Positions 45,815 through 55,449 of a stretch of 64,000 nt of DNA are shown piece after piece. The position numbers were made by a program, and so were the translations under genes. This DNA is from Pseudomonas pohangensis (lineage in GTDB: Bacteria > Pseudomonadota > Gammaproteobacteria > Pseudomonadales > Pseudomonadaceae): the NCBI RefSeq assembly GCF_900105995.1, contig NZ_LT629785.1:1736001-1800000 (forward strand), written 5' to 3'. Below the pieces are notes generated by a model. The model was not told the DNA's origin. It saw nothing but the letters and a program-made list of their open reading frames with translations, and ran no database searches. Each line of letters begins with the position of its first letter. Position 1 is the stretch's first letter.

Positions 45815-46657
45815 TCAGTAGTACGGACGGTCGCCCCGCACCTCGACGCGGCGCATCCGGCGCAAGCCCTTATAGCCTGGTACGGCATAGTGCTGCAGGC
45901 TGCGATTGTCCCAGACAACCAGCGTGCCGGCATCCCATATGTGACGGCACTGAAAATCAGGACGCGTCGCGACCAGGTTGAACAGGTAGTTCAGAATCGC
46001 ATCGCTCTCACCCAGGCTCAAGCCGACGATCTGGGTGGTAAAAGCCGGATTCACATACAGCAGCTTCTTGCCGGTGACCGGGTGAGTGCGGATCACTGGA
46101 TGCTCGACAGCGTCGGGCGTTTCCTTACCCTTGTCTGTGTAGTTCTTGTTTAACTTGGCACTGTAGGAAGTCCGCGTATTATCGTTTAGCGCCGTCTTGC
46201 CTTCCAGGAACTCCTGCATGGGCTTCGAAAGCGCGTTGTAGGCGGAATACATGCAGGAAAACAGGGTGTCACCACCGACACCTGGCGACACTTCCTGATA
46301 CATCACCAGTGATGCGTAAGGGTTTTCGTAATCCATGTTATCCGAGTGCCACGCTTCACCGACAATAAAATCCTCGGAACCGTCCTGCTCGATCAGGCCC
46401 ACCAGAGGGTGGTTCTTCTCATCGTAGAGACGGAATTTGCGAGGCGCATCGGGGGTACCGAACATGCGCGCCACCTCAACCTGAGCCCCGGGGGAGATGT
46501 CCTGCCCCGGGAAGCTCAGTACCGAATATTTGGCATAGGCATCAAAAATTTCTTCTTTTGCCTTATCTGACAACGGCTTTGACATGTCAATGCCGGTAAT
46601 GCGTGCACCCACTACGCGGGTGAATGGTTCAAGGGTAAAGCTTTGGTAATCGCTCAT
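45815..46657 (-). CDS. TauD/TfdA-family Fe(II)/2-oxoglutarate dioxygenase (copy 1)
   Basis: 280 residues, cytosolic. Facial triad: WHSD gives His104 and Asp106; the distal His is His256 in LQHYAV, followed by an Arg-rich stretch that binds 2-oxoglutarate (RRMRRVEVRGD). The family hydroxylates carbon next to a sulfonate, ether or amino group, releasing the leaving group as an aldehyde with sulfite or similar. ATG at 46657 chosen because the upstream extension lacks family resemblance. It has its own operator and terminator and is therefore a single-gene unit in the IclR regulon. Confidence 0.92.
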   Translation of the reverse strand: MSDYQSFTLEPFTRVVGARITGIDMSKPLSDKAKEEIFDAYAKYSVLSFPGQDISPGAQVEVARMFGTPDAPRKFRLYDEKNHPLVGLIEQDGSEDFIVGEAWHSDNMDYENPYASLVMYQEVSPGVGGDTLFSCMYSAYNALSKPMQEFLEGKTALNDNTRTSYSAKLNKNYTDKGKETPDAVEHPVIRTHPVTGKKLLYVNPAFTTQIVGLSLGESDAILNYLFNLVATRPDFQCRHIWDAGTLVVWDNRSLQHYAVPGYKGLRRMRRVEVRGDRPYY

Positions 46658-46706
46658 GTGACTGCCTCTCTTTGTCGTCATCGTCAGTTCGGTCCATCGC
46701 CACTTG

Positions 46707-46722
46707 GTATCAATATTTGATA
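46707..46722. promoter_or_regulatory. IclR operator candidate (dioxygenase promoter)
   Basis: TATCAATATTTGATA is a 6-3-6 palindrome about 50 bp upstream of the dioxygenase start; with one base before it (GTATCAATATTTGAT) it differs from the CoA-transferase site by one base. The pairing suggests one regulator. Confidence 0.6.
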
Positions 46723-46895
46723 TTGACTTCCAATATATAAACCTTACGATCACAGCTGCCGGCTGTCAATCCTTAACCGCTACCGGCCAGCGGCGAAGGG
46801 GGCCGTGCTCGACCTGACATTGTCTCGCCAGTGGTAGATATTTGTACCTGTAAAGTGACGGGCTTCGAGAGCGACCAGTCCGAGGAATACCGGGA

Positions 46896-47219
46896 ACAGC
46901 CCTCGAAATCACCCAACTGGATGCCGATCGTCTGGACACGCTCCTGGGGAGCCTTTCCGAGCAGCAGTTCCCCGGCAAGGAGCGCCTGGAAGCAGAACTC
47001 GCACGCGCCACCATTGTGGATTCCCGGGATGTCCCGCCCAACACCGTGACCATGAACTCTGTAGTAGTCTTCAGAACTGGCGATGGCAAAGAGTTCTCGT
47101 TGCAGAGCAACCGGAACGTAACGGTAATTACGCACTCTGAGGACGTTGTGGAAACGTTCTTTCAGACAATTGCCCAACTGCATTCAGTACAGAGAGGAGA
47201 ACTCCGTGCGCCAATTTGA
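46896..47219 (+). pseudogene. Rnk-like nucleoside diphosphate kinase regulator fragment
   Basis: An open frame without start codon encodes a protein that reads like the N-terminal part and beginning of the C-terminal part of Rnk (LEITQLDADRLDTLLGSL, the acidic helical segment, then DVPPNTVTMNSVVVF). Family similarity stops at FSLQ, after which the frame continues as unrelated residues to its stop at 47217-47219. Both ends are missing, so it is a relic. It partly overlaps the ribosome binding region of the UspA gene that follows. Confidence 0.75.
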
Positions 47220-48090
47220 TCGTATCCTCGCCGCCACGGACCTTTCCGCGCCGGCTCGCCATGCAGCAGAACGTGCGGCCCTGGTGAGCAAGGAAGTGGG
47301 TGCAACGCTCGATCTGCTGCACGTCGCCAATTTCGAACCGCTGGAACGGCTGCGCCTGCTTATGGGTGCTGCGCCGGATGACCTGCAGACGCAGGTGCTG
47401 GATACCGCACGGGAACGCATCGGCGAGCTGGCCCTCGCGCTCAACCAGCGCTATGGCGTCTCGGCGAAGTGCAAGGTTGTGGCCGGCGCGCTGCTGCCGG
47501 AGCTGACAAAAGAGTGTGATGCACTGATGGCCAGCTTGCTGGTATGCGGCGAACAGGGTGAAAGTGCGCTGCGGCATTTTCGCCTGGGGACAACGGCAAA
47601 GCGCATCCTGAACACGGCGAAGTGCCCGGTTCTGGTGGTCAAGCAGACACCCCGCGAGCCCTATCAACGTTTGCTGCTACCGGTCGACTTCTCGCCTTCG
47701 TCGCTGCGGGCGATCCGCCATGCGCGCAGCATCGCACCCCATGCAGAGATCTTCCTGCTACATGCGTTCGAGGTCCCGTTCGAGGGGAAAATGCGTTATG
47801 CCAACGTAGACGCCATGACCATCAACAATTACCGGGTAGCGGCGCAACAGGAAGCATTGCACAAGCTCACGGCCCTGCGTGACGAAGCCGGATTATCGCC
47901 CGATAACACCTGCCTGATTGCACTTCACGGTGATCCGCGCTGGCGCATCATCGAGCAGGAACAGGAATGTGACTGCGACCTGATAGTCATGGGCAAACAT
48001 GGCAAGAGCGTATTCGAGGAACTGCTTTTGGGAAGTGTTACCGAGCACGTTCTGAGTGAAGCGCAAAACGACGTCTTGGTGTCTGTCTGA
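47206..48090 (+). CDS. Tandem UspA-domain protein
   Basis: 294 residues with two universal stress protein domains (about residues 1-145 and 150-294). The second has the ATP-type loop ending GKHGKSVFEELLLGSVTEHVL, matching Gx2Gx9G(S/T)-like motifs; the first has a less complete GEQGESALRHFRLGTTAKRIL version. GTG at 47206 is supported by GAGAGGAGA upstream. Cytosolic stress protein; a link with the respiration or oxidative stress genes nearby is not evident. Confidence 0.9.
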   Translation: MRQFDRILAATDLSAPARHAAERAALVSKEVGATLDLLHVANFEPLERLRLLMGAAPDDLQTQVLDTARERIGELALALNQRYGVSAKCKVVAGALLPELTKECDALMASLLVCGEQGESALRHFRLGTTAKRILNTAKCPVLVVKQTPREPYQRLLLPVDFSPSSLRAIRHARSIAPHAEIFLLHAFEVPFEGKMRYANVDAMTINNYRVAAQQEALHKLTALRDEAGLSPDNTCLIALHGDPRWRIIEQEQECDCDLIVMGKHGKSVFEELLLGSVTEHVLSEAQNDVLVSV

Positions 48091-48287
48091 ACATCATGCT
48101 CCGGCATGTCGCTGAAGCTTTCACCGCGCCCGACGCCTGGCTGGCAGGCTGCTCAGCGCTGCAGAAATTCCAATTCCCTTGATCAAATCCGCGCTGTGCT
48201 GTGGGCTGTATTCAATCAGCAGCCTGCACGAGCCGGGCCGTCCGGGATAACCGCGGTCGGTTCCGTCTGCTGCGTCACAGCGATCGG

Positions 48288-49196
48288 CTACTCGAAAGAC
48301 TGCTCGGCCGGTTTCAGCAGGCTCCAGCCTGATCTGCCCAGCTGATAAACCGGCGCACCCCGGCTCAGCATGATCGGCTGGATCCGCTTGAACAGCGCGG
48401 GATAGCGGTAGAACGGCACCCGCGGAAACAGATGGTGCACCGAGTGGTAGTTCTGATAACCCCAGGCAAACGTCACCCACTTGCCCGGCCAGCCGGGCAC
48501 CAGGTAGGTAGCGGTATTTTCGTAGCGCCCCACTGCCTCATGGGGAAGATGCACCAGATAGCTGAACAGGTATTGCGTGATGACCGAGCCGAGCAAGGGG
48601 CCACCGATCAGCAGCCATAGTCCAATGTCCCAACCGAGCCAGGCGATGAAGGCCAGACGCAATGTCCAGCTGAGCAACACTTCCAGCCAGAAACGCCGCT
48701 CCTGCTCTGCCGGCGCCGTATCCCGGCGATAGCGGTGGAAGAAACTTAATTGGTTGTAAGTAAACAGGGCACTGGAACGCAGGCCATGCCATGGCGAGCG
48801 GCACATCTCACTGATTACGTAGTCCGGGTCGCCGGCGGGATCATTGGTACTGCGATGGTGCGTGAGGTGTTCGTGCCGGTGCCCGGTGAGGGGCATTCCC
48901 AGAATACAGGCGGCACAGTAACCCACGGCTTCGTTCACCCAGCGCAAACCAGTATGTCTGCCGCTGATGGTGCCATGCACGGCCTCGTGCAGCGCCGTGT
49001 AGGCGCCATAGGTGTTCAACGCCATGATCAGTACACCGAGCCACAGCGGCAGTATTGCTGCCTTGACCAGCAATGGCGTGACAACACAGACCAGCGAGAC
49101 GCACAAGACCAGCAATACCGTTGGCCAGGCGAACTCGCCGATGAACTGTTTCGACTCACGGGTGGCGATCATGTCCAGCTGGTTCATCTGTTCCAT
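48288..49196 (-). CDS. Membrane fatty acid desaturase family protein
   Basis: 302 residues with at least four membrane segments and three histidine clusters that bind two irons: HEAVH near residue 70, HRHEHLTHH near 105, and HSVHH near 245. These are the marks of the fatty acid desaturase/hydroxylase superfamily. The ATG at 49196 with GGAAG upstream is preferred over the longer frame, which would leave only 22 bp before the divergent AraC gene. It may desaturate or hydroxylate a membrane lipid. Confidence 0.88.
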   Translation of the reverse strand: MEQMNQLDMIATRESKQFIGEFAWPTVLLVLCVSLVCVVTPLLVKAAILPLWLGVLIMALNTYGAYTALHEAVHGTISGRHTGLRWVNEAVGYCAACILGMPLTGHRHEHLTHHRSTNDPAGDPDYVISEMCRSPWHGLRSSALFTYNQLSFFHRYRRDTAPAEQERRFWLEVLLSWTLRLAFIAWLGWDIGLWLLIGGPLLGSVITQYLFSYLVHLPHEAVGRYENTATYLVPGWPGKWVTFAWGYQNYHSVHHLFPRVPFYRYPALFKRIQPIMLSRGAPVYQLGRSGWSLLKPAEQSFE

Positions 49197-49320
49197 TTCC
49201 GACTTCCGCCCTGTACCTGCTTCGAGCAGCAATAATGCCCTGCAGAGCCTGGGCAGCCTCAGTGCGTTGCGCGCCAAATGGGTGTCATAATCCGCCATCT
49301 GAGCAGCTCAAGAGCAGATT

Positions 49321-50331
49321 ATGTTCAGCATTACCCCGTTCTACAGCCACATAGTGATGACTGCCGCCCTGCAACGCGGCATCGCCCTGGCGCGCTTGCT
49401 GGAGAACACCGGGCTTACCCGGGAAAGCATCCAGAGCGGCAGTGATATCGAGCACAAGGACTTTGTGCGCCTGCTGGAAAACGCCTGCCGCGAGATGGGC
49501 GACGAACGTCTCGGCCTGCTTATCGGGCAGCGGATGAACATCAGTGTGCTGGGGCCGGTTGGCGCGGCAGCAGCGGTGGCACCAACGATCAGGGACGGCC
49601 TGCGGGCAATGGCGAGCTTTTCACAACTGCACGCGAGTTTCGTCGACATCGAACTGTTCGCCGCACCCGAAGGACTACGGGTCGAGACCAACTATCTCTC
49701 ACCACTGGGTTCCACCGGTCGCTTTCATACCGAATCGCAGATGTTGTTGATCCAGCATTACATCGAGTCGATGAGCGGAACCCGGCTGAGTCAGGCACGT
49801 TATAGCCTGGACTACGCCAGGCCAGCCTATGCCGAGGAATATGCCCGGTTGATTCATGGGCATATCGAGTTCGACTGCAAGCGCCCCGGCGTACTGCTAC
49901 CCCTCGACATCCTTGACGTGCCCTCGCCCTATTACCACGCGCAGATGTGGAATCAGGCGCAGTACCTGCTGGCGCTGAGGCTAAAAGAGCTGGGCCAGCA
50001 TGACCGGCAATCCTATAGCCAGCACGTACTCGGCCTGCTGCGCTCGAGTGCCCCGCCACTGCCCGAAGTCGCGACTATTGCGGCACATCTGCATGTCTCG
50101 GAACGCACCCTGAACCGGCGCCTGCAGGACGAAGGTTGCAGCTACCGGGAGATGCGCATGGGCGTACTGGCGGAATGGGCACAACGTTACCTCAAGGACA
50201 GCAACGACAGTATCGAGTCGATTGCTGCAGCACTTGGCTACCGCGATACAGCCAATTTCAGACGGGCCTTTCGTAATCGCTTCGGCTGCGCCCCGGCGCA
50301 GTACCGGGAGCGCGCCAAAAGCCAGGGCTAG
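49321..50331 (+). CDS. AraC/OruR-type transcriptional regulator
   Basis: 336 residues: OruR-type N-terminal domain (ALARLLENTGLTRESIQSG) and the AraC double HTH at the C-terminus (ATIAAHLHVSERTLNRRLQDEG and IAAALGYRDTANFRRAFRNRFG). Divergent from the desaturase gene with overlapping promoter regions, so it likely regulates it, as is common for desaturases in pseudomonads. Confidence 0.93.
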   Translation: MFSITPFYSHIVMTAALQRGIALARLLENTGLTRESIQSGSDIEHKDFVRLLENACREMGDERLGLLIGQRMNISVLGPVGAAAAVAPTIRDGLRAMASFSQLHASFVDIELFAAPEGLRVETNYLSPLGSTGRFHTESQMLLIQHYIESMSGTRLSQARYSLDYARPAYAEEYARLIHGHIEFDCKRPGVLLPLDILDVPSPYYHAQMWNQAQYLLALRLKELGQHDRQSYSQHVLGLLRSSAPPLPEVATIAAHLHVSERTLNRRLQDEGCSYREMRMGVLAEWAQRYLKDSNDSIESIAAALGYRDTANFRRAFRNRFGCAPAQYRERAKSQG

Positions 50332-50692
50332 CAGTCAGAGCATGGCAGCCACTGGCTGCAACGCTTCAAGGCAGTCAACTCGCGCCGTGATTGGCCACCT
50401 CTGGTTGCTGATATTTGCATGCCTGCCTGTCTTGCCGGGTGGCCAGGCCTGTGGCGTTGACCACCCTACGAATGTCGGGGTTCCTTGATTGGCCAGTCGT
50501 GAAGCATGGTAAAGGCCAGCAGAAAACCCGCAGAGGCGGATAGTCCGATTTTCAGGAAAAGAGGAGCGTTTCACTCAACCGCCGCACATTTATGGGGTAG
50601 GTTGATTTCCTTGAGGTTTTCCGCTCGCCAAGGCGACAGCCTGATTTTTTCACTACAAAACAGAAAAAAACAAAATTGTTCTGGAGGTAAAA
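50332..50692. other. Gene-free leader region
   Basis: 361 bp between the AraC gene and the next small protein. It holds a weak GGGTGG/CCACCC inverted repeat (50437-50442 with 50461-50466) and an AT-rich stretch just before the GGAGG site of the next gene, which suits a promoter. Nothing else recognised. Confidence 0.5.
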
Positions 50693-51205
50693 ATGAGCGC
50701 TGTATTTAGCAAAACCCCGAAGGGACATGAGGAAATAACCACCAAGGCCGGGGGGTTGAACGCACGTACACGTCGTGTGCTGATTTTTATCGATGGCAAT
50801 CGCAGCGTTGCCGAACTCACAGAATTGCATCTGGGCAGTGAGTTGCAATCCACCCTGGACATGCTTCAGGCAGAGGGATATATCGAGCTGGCAAATAGCG
50901 CCGGCAAAACAGGCCACGCTAAACCCGTCCCCGCTGAGGCCTTACCCGCAGCCGCTGCGTTTCGGCCCGCGCCCGACCCGGTAAATCGTGAGGAACTGGA
51001 AATGGCGCGAAACTTTATCCAGAACACGCTGAAAACTTTCTGCGGCCCTTACGCTCATCTGGAAATTGTCGAAGCTGCCTTTGCTGCCCAAACGCATGAA
51101 GAAATTCGCCTGCAATTCGAACCCTGGCACCACGCTATTGAGCAAACAGCGCCGGGAAAAAAACGCTCCGACCAGCTATGCAGCCAATTACTGAAGGTTA
51201 TATAA
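50693..51205 (+). CDS. Hypothetical protein with winged-helix-like N-terminus
   Basis: 170 residues with a strong ribosome binding site (TGGAGG, 8 nt before the ATG). Residues about 20-65 (RTRRVLIFIDGNRSVAELTEL, then LDMLQAEGYIEL) look like a winged-helix or PqqD/DUF-type fold; after a Pro/Ala-rich linker, residues about 105-165 form a second helical domain. A function could not be assigned; a small regulator or adaptor is conceivable. Confidence 0.75.
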   Translation: MSAVFSKTPKGHEEITTKAGGLNARTRRVLIFIDGNRSVAELTELHLGSELQSTLDMLQAEGYIELANSAGKTGHAKPVPAEALPAAAAFRPAPDPVNREELEMARNFIQNTLKTFCGPYAHLEIVEAAFAAQTHEEIRLQFEPWHHAIEQTAPGKKRSDQLCSQLLKVI

Positions 51206-51393
51206 GCTAAAGGCCCGTACGGGCTTGATTGCACTTCATGGTTCCGGTGTTCCGGTTTGATCCGGGCTGGCTCCATGCGCCTCGTCAAGGGCAGCGCTAT
51301 GGCTGAGAGCCCGCATGCCGACACTGACCGAGAGCGCGTCTTTCCGTGCCTGCTCGCCGGGCTGTTATTGATCACTGGCCTGCCGACCATGGG

Positions 51394-52173
51394 TCAAGCA
51401 AATTTCTTCTCATGACAGCGCAAGGTCTTCTCCACGTTCTGCAGGGCCGCCAGAATTCGCCTGGCAATCGGCTGTGCGTGGTTTTCATTGCCCAGCAAGG
51501 CCGCCGAATGCGCTGCACAAAGGTTTTCAGCAGCGCCCCATTGCCTGGCCAGTTGCCTGGCCCAGCTGCGGAATTCTGCAGCCGCATCGGGTCGCCGTTG
51601 CAGGGTCTTGGCCAGGGTCATGTGAAACGCGACTTCAGGCGGCTTGATCTTGCCCAGCAGGCCGGGCAAGCGCAGGTACATCAGTGTGTCGTCGGCATGG
51701 ATGGTCTTTGACGCCTTGTGATAGGCCAGTACCGATGAGAAATGCAGATGCTCGTTAGTGGAAATGAAATCCACCCCGGCCGGCACAGAGAATTCGAAAT
51801 CGTCGGCGAACAGGGCCGCACATTCTGCTGACTCGGTGAGCTCGGGCTCCCATGGCAGTTCGGGAAACCTGCTCACATGGCGCTGCGTCCCGTACAGCCT
51901 GGCGTTTGGATACTGCTGATAAACCCTGGTCACGTGCACGGTATGGAACGGGTGCAGATTGATGATGGCTTCCAGCAAAGCGCCATTATTGGTGAGGGCA
52001 TCAACCTGCTCCTTCACCTCGCCTTGCAGGGTGTAGGCGTCCAGCAATACAAACTGGCCATTCGCGCGCTTCACCAGTGAGGCATGGGTGCCGATGTTCA
52101 GCACTCCGCCGATTTTGAATTCACCGCGAATGTTCCAGAAGTCGTCAGCAATTTGCAGGATGCGGTCAGTCAT
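51394..52173 (-). CDS. Metallo-beta-lactamase-like protein with altered metal site
   Basis: 259 residues, MBL-like strand pattern (NGQFVLLDAY, NLHPFHTVHV, HADDTLMYL). The zinc motif HxHxDH is degenerate: the only counterpart is LHPFHTVHV, followed later by HADD and by CAAHSAAL. A related family (DUF4336-like) has similar changes. It may still bind one metal or act without metal. Start at 52173 chosen over the ATG 30 bp upstream. It shares its direction with ZapE, 108 bp after it. Confidence 0.6.
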   Translation of the reverse strand: MTDRILQIADDFWNIRGEFKIGGVLNIGTHASLVKRANGQFVLLDAYTLQGEVKEQVDALTNNGALLEAIINLHPFHTVHVTRVYQQYPNARLYGTQRHVSRFPELPWEPELTESAECAALFADDFEFSVPAGVDFISTNEHLHFSSVLAYHKASKTIHADDTLMYLRLPGLLGKIKPPEVAFHMTLAKTLQRRPDAAAEFRSWARQLARQWGAAENLCAAHSAALLGNENHAQPIARRILAALQNVEKTLRCHEKKFA

Positions 52174-52281
52174 GGGGTTTGATGGCTCATCTGTGAAGTT
52201 CACCCAGAGGATAGGTGAAGCACCTGAAAAGACCCAGCAGCTTGTAGCGCCATTGCTGCATCGACCCGCGCCGCTGCAGTT

Positions 52282-53403
52282 TCAGGCCTGACCAAAGCGC
52301 TCCAGCTGCATTTCCTGCAGGCGGCTGAGGGTGCGGCGAAAATCGAAGGACAGGTAGCCCTCGGTATACAGCTCCTGCAACGCCACAGCGGCCTCCAGAT
52401 ACAGCGGCACGCGGCGGTCGTAGCACTCATCGACCAGGGCGATGAAACGCCGCACGCTGTCATCGTGTACCGACAGGTCCGGCAACTGGCGGTCACCGGC
52501 AAGTACCCGGGCGGCGCCATCCTCGGTACCGCGGGCAATCCGGCCGGGGCGCTGGCTGGCGCTCAGGCAGGGTATGTCACTGATGAAGATGGCACTGAAA
52601 CGGTCGCACAGCTCGATGAAGTCGATGGCTGCCAATGGCACCTGGCACAACTGCGCATAACGGCACCAGAGCAGTTGCTCGCTGTGCTGTACCACCTGAA
52701 TCAGCCGATGTTCCAGCTGCAAGGGCGCGCTGTCGGTTAACTGGTCGCCAGCCAGTTGGCGGAACGCCTCGGCCAGGGCACTGCTGCCCTCCTCGCGCAG
52801 CCAGTAGCGTTTGACTGCCGTGCCCGGATGCAGGCGATGGTCTTCACCGCCATCGACGCTGACGACCTGCATGTGCTGTTGCAGCGCACCAATGGCCGGA
52901 GCAAAGCGCTCCCGGTTGAAGCCATCGGCATACAGCTTGGTGGGCGGCTGGTTGGAGGTGCAGACCAGCACCACGCCCGCCTCGAACATCACCTGAAACA
53001 GGCTGCCGAGGATGATGGCATCACCGATGTCGTTGACGAACAGTTCGTCAAAACACAGCACCCTCACCTCCTCTGCCAGTTCGCGGGCCAGCGCGCGCAA
53101 CGGATCGGGGGTGCCGGTCAGCTCGAACAGCCGAATGTGCACCCAGCGCATGAAGTGATGAAAGTGCTGGCGGCGCGCCGGCACCTGCAGGCTTTCGTAA
53201 AAGCGGTCCATCAGCCAGGTCTTGCCACGTCCCACCGGCCCCCACAGGTACACCCCCGGCGGTGGCGTGAACACCACGTACTGGTGCAAGGCGTCGTAGC
53301 AGTTTTGCAGGCATTGCGCGGCCCGCTGCTGGGCTGCATCGGCGACAAACAGCTGGGTGGCGACGGCCTGTTGGTAGGCTGCTAACGGGGTGACGGCAGT
53401 CAT
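52282..53403 (-). CDS. zapE: ZapE / AFG1-like ATPase
   Basis: 373 residues: Walker A GPVGRGKTWLMDRFYE, Walker B VLCFDELFVNDIGDA, and the sensor CTSNQPP. ZapE of E. coli binds FtsZ at constriction and the eukaryotic homologue AFG1 is a mitochondrial ATPase. The length matches. Single gene by context. Confidence 0.93.
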   Translation of the reverse strand: MTAVTPLAAYQQAVATQLFVADAAQQRAAQCLQNCYDALHQYVVFTPPPGVYLWGPVGRGKTWLMDRFYESLQVPARRQHFHHFMRWVHIRLFELTGTPDPLRALARELAEEVRVLCFDELFVNDIGDAIILGSLFQVMFEAGVVLVCTSNQPPTKLYADGFNRERFAPAIGALQQHMQVVSVDGGEDHRLHPGTAVKRYWLREEGSSALAEAFRQLAGDQLTDSAPLQLEHRLIQVVQHSEQLLWCRYAQLCQVPLAAIDFIELCDRFSAIFISDIPCLSASQRPGRIARGTEDGAARVLAGDRQLPDLSVHDDSVRRFIALVDECYDRRVPLYLEAAVALQELYTEGYLSFDFRRTLSRLQEMQLERFGQA

Positions 53404-53569
53404 GCAGTGGCGACACTCTGGTGCGTAATCAGGGGTGTCGCATTGTAGGTGGGCTCGCTACATAGGCAAAACCTGTCAGCGGTGAACCGGCGCAGATTAA
53501 TCGCCCACAAGCAGAGGTTCACCAAAGCATCGCGGGCAAGCCCGCTCCTACAAACAACTCCCTGGCCGT

Positions 53570-54184
53570 TTACAGCACATAGCGCCAGATGGCGACGAAA
53601 TGCAGCAGGCTGCCGGCCATGACAAACAGGTGCCAGATACCGTGCCAGTGGAAGCGGCTGTCATTGGCGAAAAAATAGATACCCACGGTGTACAGCACCC
53701 CGCCAGCGGCCAGCCAGGCAAAGCCGGCGTAGCCGAGATTGGCCAGCAACGGCTTGAGCGCCACCAGCACGATCCAGCCCATCAGCGCGTAGATCACCAG
53801 CGACAGCACCCGCGCCTCGGAGCGCGGCTTGATTTCCTGCAGCATGCCGATCACCGCCAGCCCCCACACCGTACCGAACAACGACCAGCCCCAGGGACCG
53901 CGCAGGGTGACCAGACAGAACGGTGTATAGCTGCCGGCAATCAGCAGGTAGATCGACAGGTGATCAACCTTGCGCATGATCCTTTTCGGCCGCCCGCGCA
54001 CGCTGTGATAGAGCGTCGAGGCGCTGTAGAGCAAAACCAGGGTGACGCCATAGATGGCCATGCTGACGATCTTCCAGATATCCCCGCTGGCACTGGCCAG
54101 CAGCAATAACCAGAGCGCGCCGAGCACTGACAGCACGGCGCCTACCAGATGCGTCCAGGCGTTGAACCTTTCACCGTAATACAT
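53570..54184 (-). CDS. Hemolysin III / PAQR family membrane protein
   Basis: 204 residues, seven membrane segments. MYYGERFNAWTHLVGAVL, YSASTLYHS, DHLSIYLLIAGSYTPF and HLFVMAGSLLHFVAIW are PAQR/hemolysin III signatures carrying the His/Asp ligands of a proposed metal site. The internal ATG at 54184 begins the conserved part. The substrate in bacteria is not settled. Confidence 0.92.
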   Translation of the reverse strand: MYYGERFNAWTHLVGAVLSVLGALWLLLLASASGDIWKIVSMAIYGVTLVLLYSASTLYHSVRGRPKRIMRKVDHLSIYLLIAGSYTPFCLVTLRGPWGWSLFGTVWGLAVIGMLQEIKPRSEARVLSLVIYALMGWIVLVALKPLLANLGYAGFAWLAAGGVLYTVGIYFFANDSRFHWHGIWHLFVMAGSLLHFVAIWRYVL

Positions 54185-54352
54185 GGGATAACGCCTTTGC
54201 AGAACCAACCGGAATGGGTAAACAGGTCATGAACGGAAAGCCCGATGCGGGTCACCCAGTCTAATGAATACAGCGCTCGGGCGCAGGGTGGACTTCAGCC
54301 CACCGCAGGTCGGCGTTTATGTTTCGCTGGGCTGAAGATAATAGAGCTCGTC

Positions 54353-55357
54353 TCAAGCCTTGTTGTGCTTATGTCGCCAGGCGGCCGGGGCCATGCCGAA
54401 CTGGCTGGTGAACCAGCGGGTGAAGGAACTCGGCACCGAGTAGCCAAGCAACTCGGCAATCCGTCCGATGGAGTAACGCGGGTTGGCCATATAGCGGCGC
54501 ACCAGATCGCGGCGCACTTCGTTGATCAGCTCGGAGAAAGTCACCCCTTCGTCTTCCAGACGTCGCTGCAAGGTACGCAGGTTGACCCCCTGCGACTGGG
54601 CCACCTGCTCGATGGTCGCCCGCCCCATGGGCAACAACAGGTAGATGCTCTTGCGTACATCCAGTACATGGGAATGTGCCCGGTCATCCAGCAGGGAATC
54701 GACGAAACGCTCGGCATAACCGGCCATCACCGGGTCGGCCAGCGGATTGGGCGCATCCAGATCGGCGGCAGCGAAGATGAAACCATTGAACTCGCTGCCG
54801 AACTCCAGCTTGCAGCCGAACATCCGCCGGTAGACCAGCTGGTCCTCGGGTGGCGTATAGGTGAAGTTGACACTCAGCGGATGCCAGTGCTGGCCAAGCA
54901 GACTGCTGCACAGACGAAACAGCGCCCCGAGTGCCAGCTCGGTGGCCTGGCGTCCATACATCGGCTGATCGGTCACCACCTCCTCGCGCAAAATCACCGT
55001 CTTGCCCACTTCCTCGATGAACAAGGCCAGGGCCTCGTTGAGCAGGTGGCGGTATTGCACGGTGGTTCGCAGTGCATCACGCAACGTGCGCTGATGGCTG
55101 AGCAACAGACTGACCGGGCCAAAGTCGGCCATGGTGCGTGCCTCGGCCATACGCAGCCCGAAGGATGGACAACCACTCTGCTCGGCGGACATCTCCAGCA
55201 AGGCCACCGCCGTGTCGGCCGGAATCTGCTGGTCGGGATTTTCCAGCATGCTCTGGGTCAGGCCGAAGTGACGCAGCAACGCCTGCGGATTCAGCCCGAC
55301 ATTCTGGGCGACCACAAAGTACTTGGTGAGGGCGGCGGCGCGGATCAAGGTGGTCAT
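54353..55357 (-). CDS. AraC/OruR-type transcriptional regulator
   Basis: 334 residues. The N-terminal domain (LIRAAALTKYFVVAQNVGLNP) and the C-terminal double HTH (VAQSQGVNLRTLQRRLEDEG and IAELLGYSVPSSFTRWFTSQFG) make it OruR-type. ATG at 55357 used. It is divergent from the quinone oxidoreductase operon; two 21-bp-spaced direct repeats in the gap are candidate binding sites. Confidence 0.93.
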   Translation of the reverse strand: MTTLIRAAALTKYFVVAQNVGLNPQALLRHFGLTQSMLENPDQQIPADTAVALLEMSAEQSGCPSFGLRMAEARTMADFGPVSLLLSHQRTLRDALRTTVQYRHLLNEALALFIEEVGKTVILREEVVTDQPMYGRQATELALGALFRLCSSLLGQHWHPLSVNFTYTPPEDQLVYRRMFGCKLEFGSEFNGFIFAAADLDAPNPLADPVMAGYAERFVDSLLDDRAHSHVLDVRKSIYLLLPMGRATIEQVAQSQGVNLRTLQRRLEDEGVTFSELINEVRRDLVRRYMANPRYSIGRIAELLGYSVPSSFTRWFTSQFGMAPAAWRHKHNKA

Positions 55358-55449
55358 GGCAATCACTCATCCAACCAGAAAGAACAACCACCGCTACAGC
55401 TCTGCGGCAGGTGCATTGGAGCCGGGTGAAACAACACTATAGCTGCGCC

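Noticed and set aside
50335..50574. 79-codon frame on the minus strand in the gap before 50693
   Set aside because: No ribosome binding site and composition typical of non-coding DNA.
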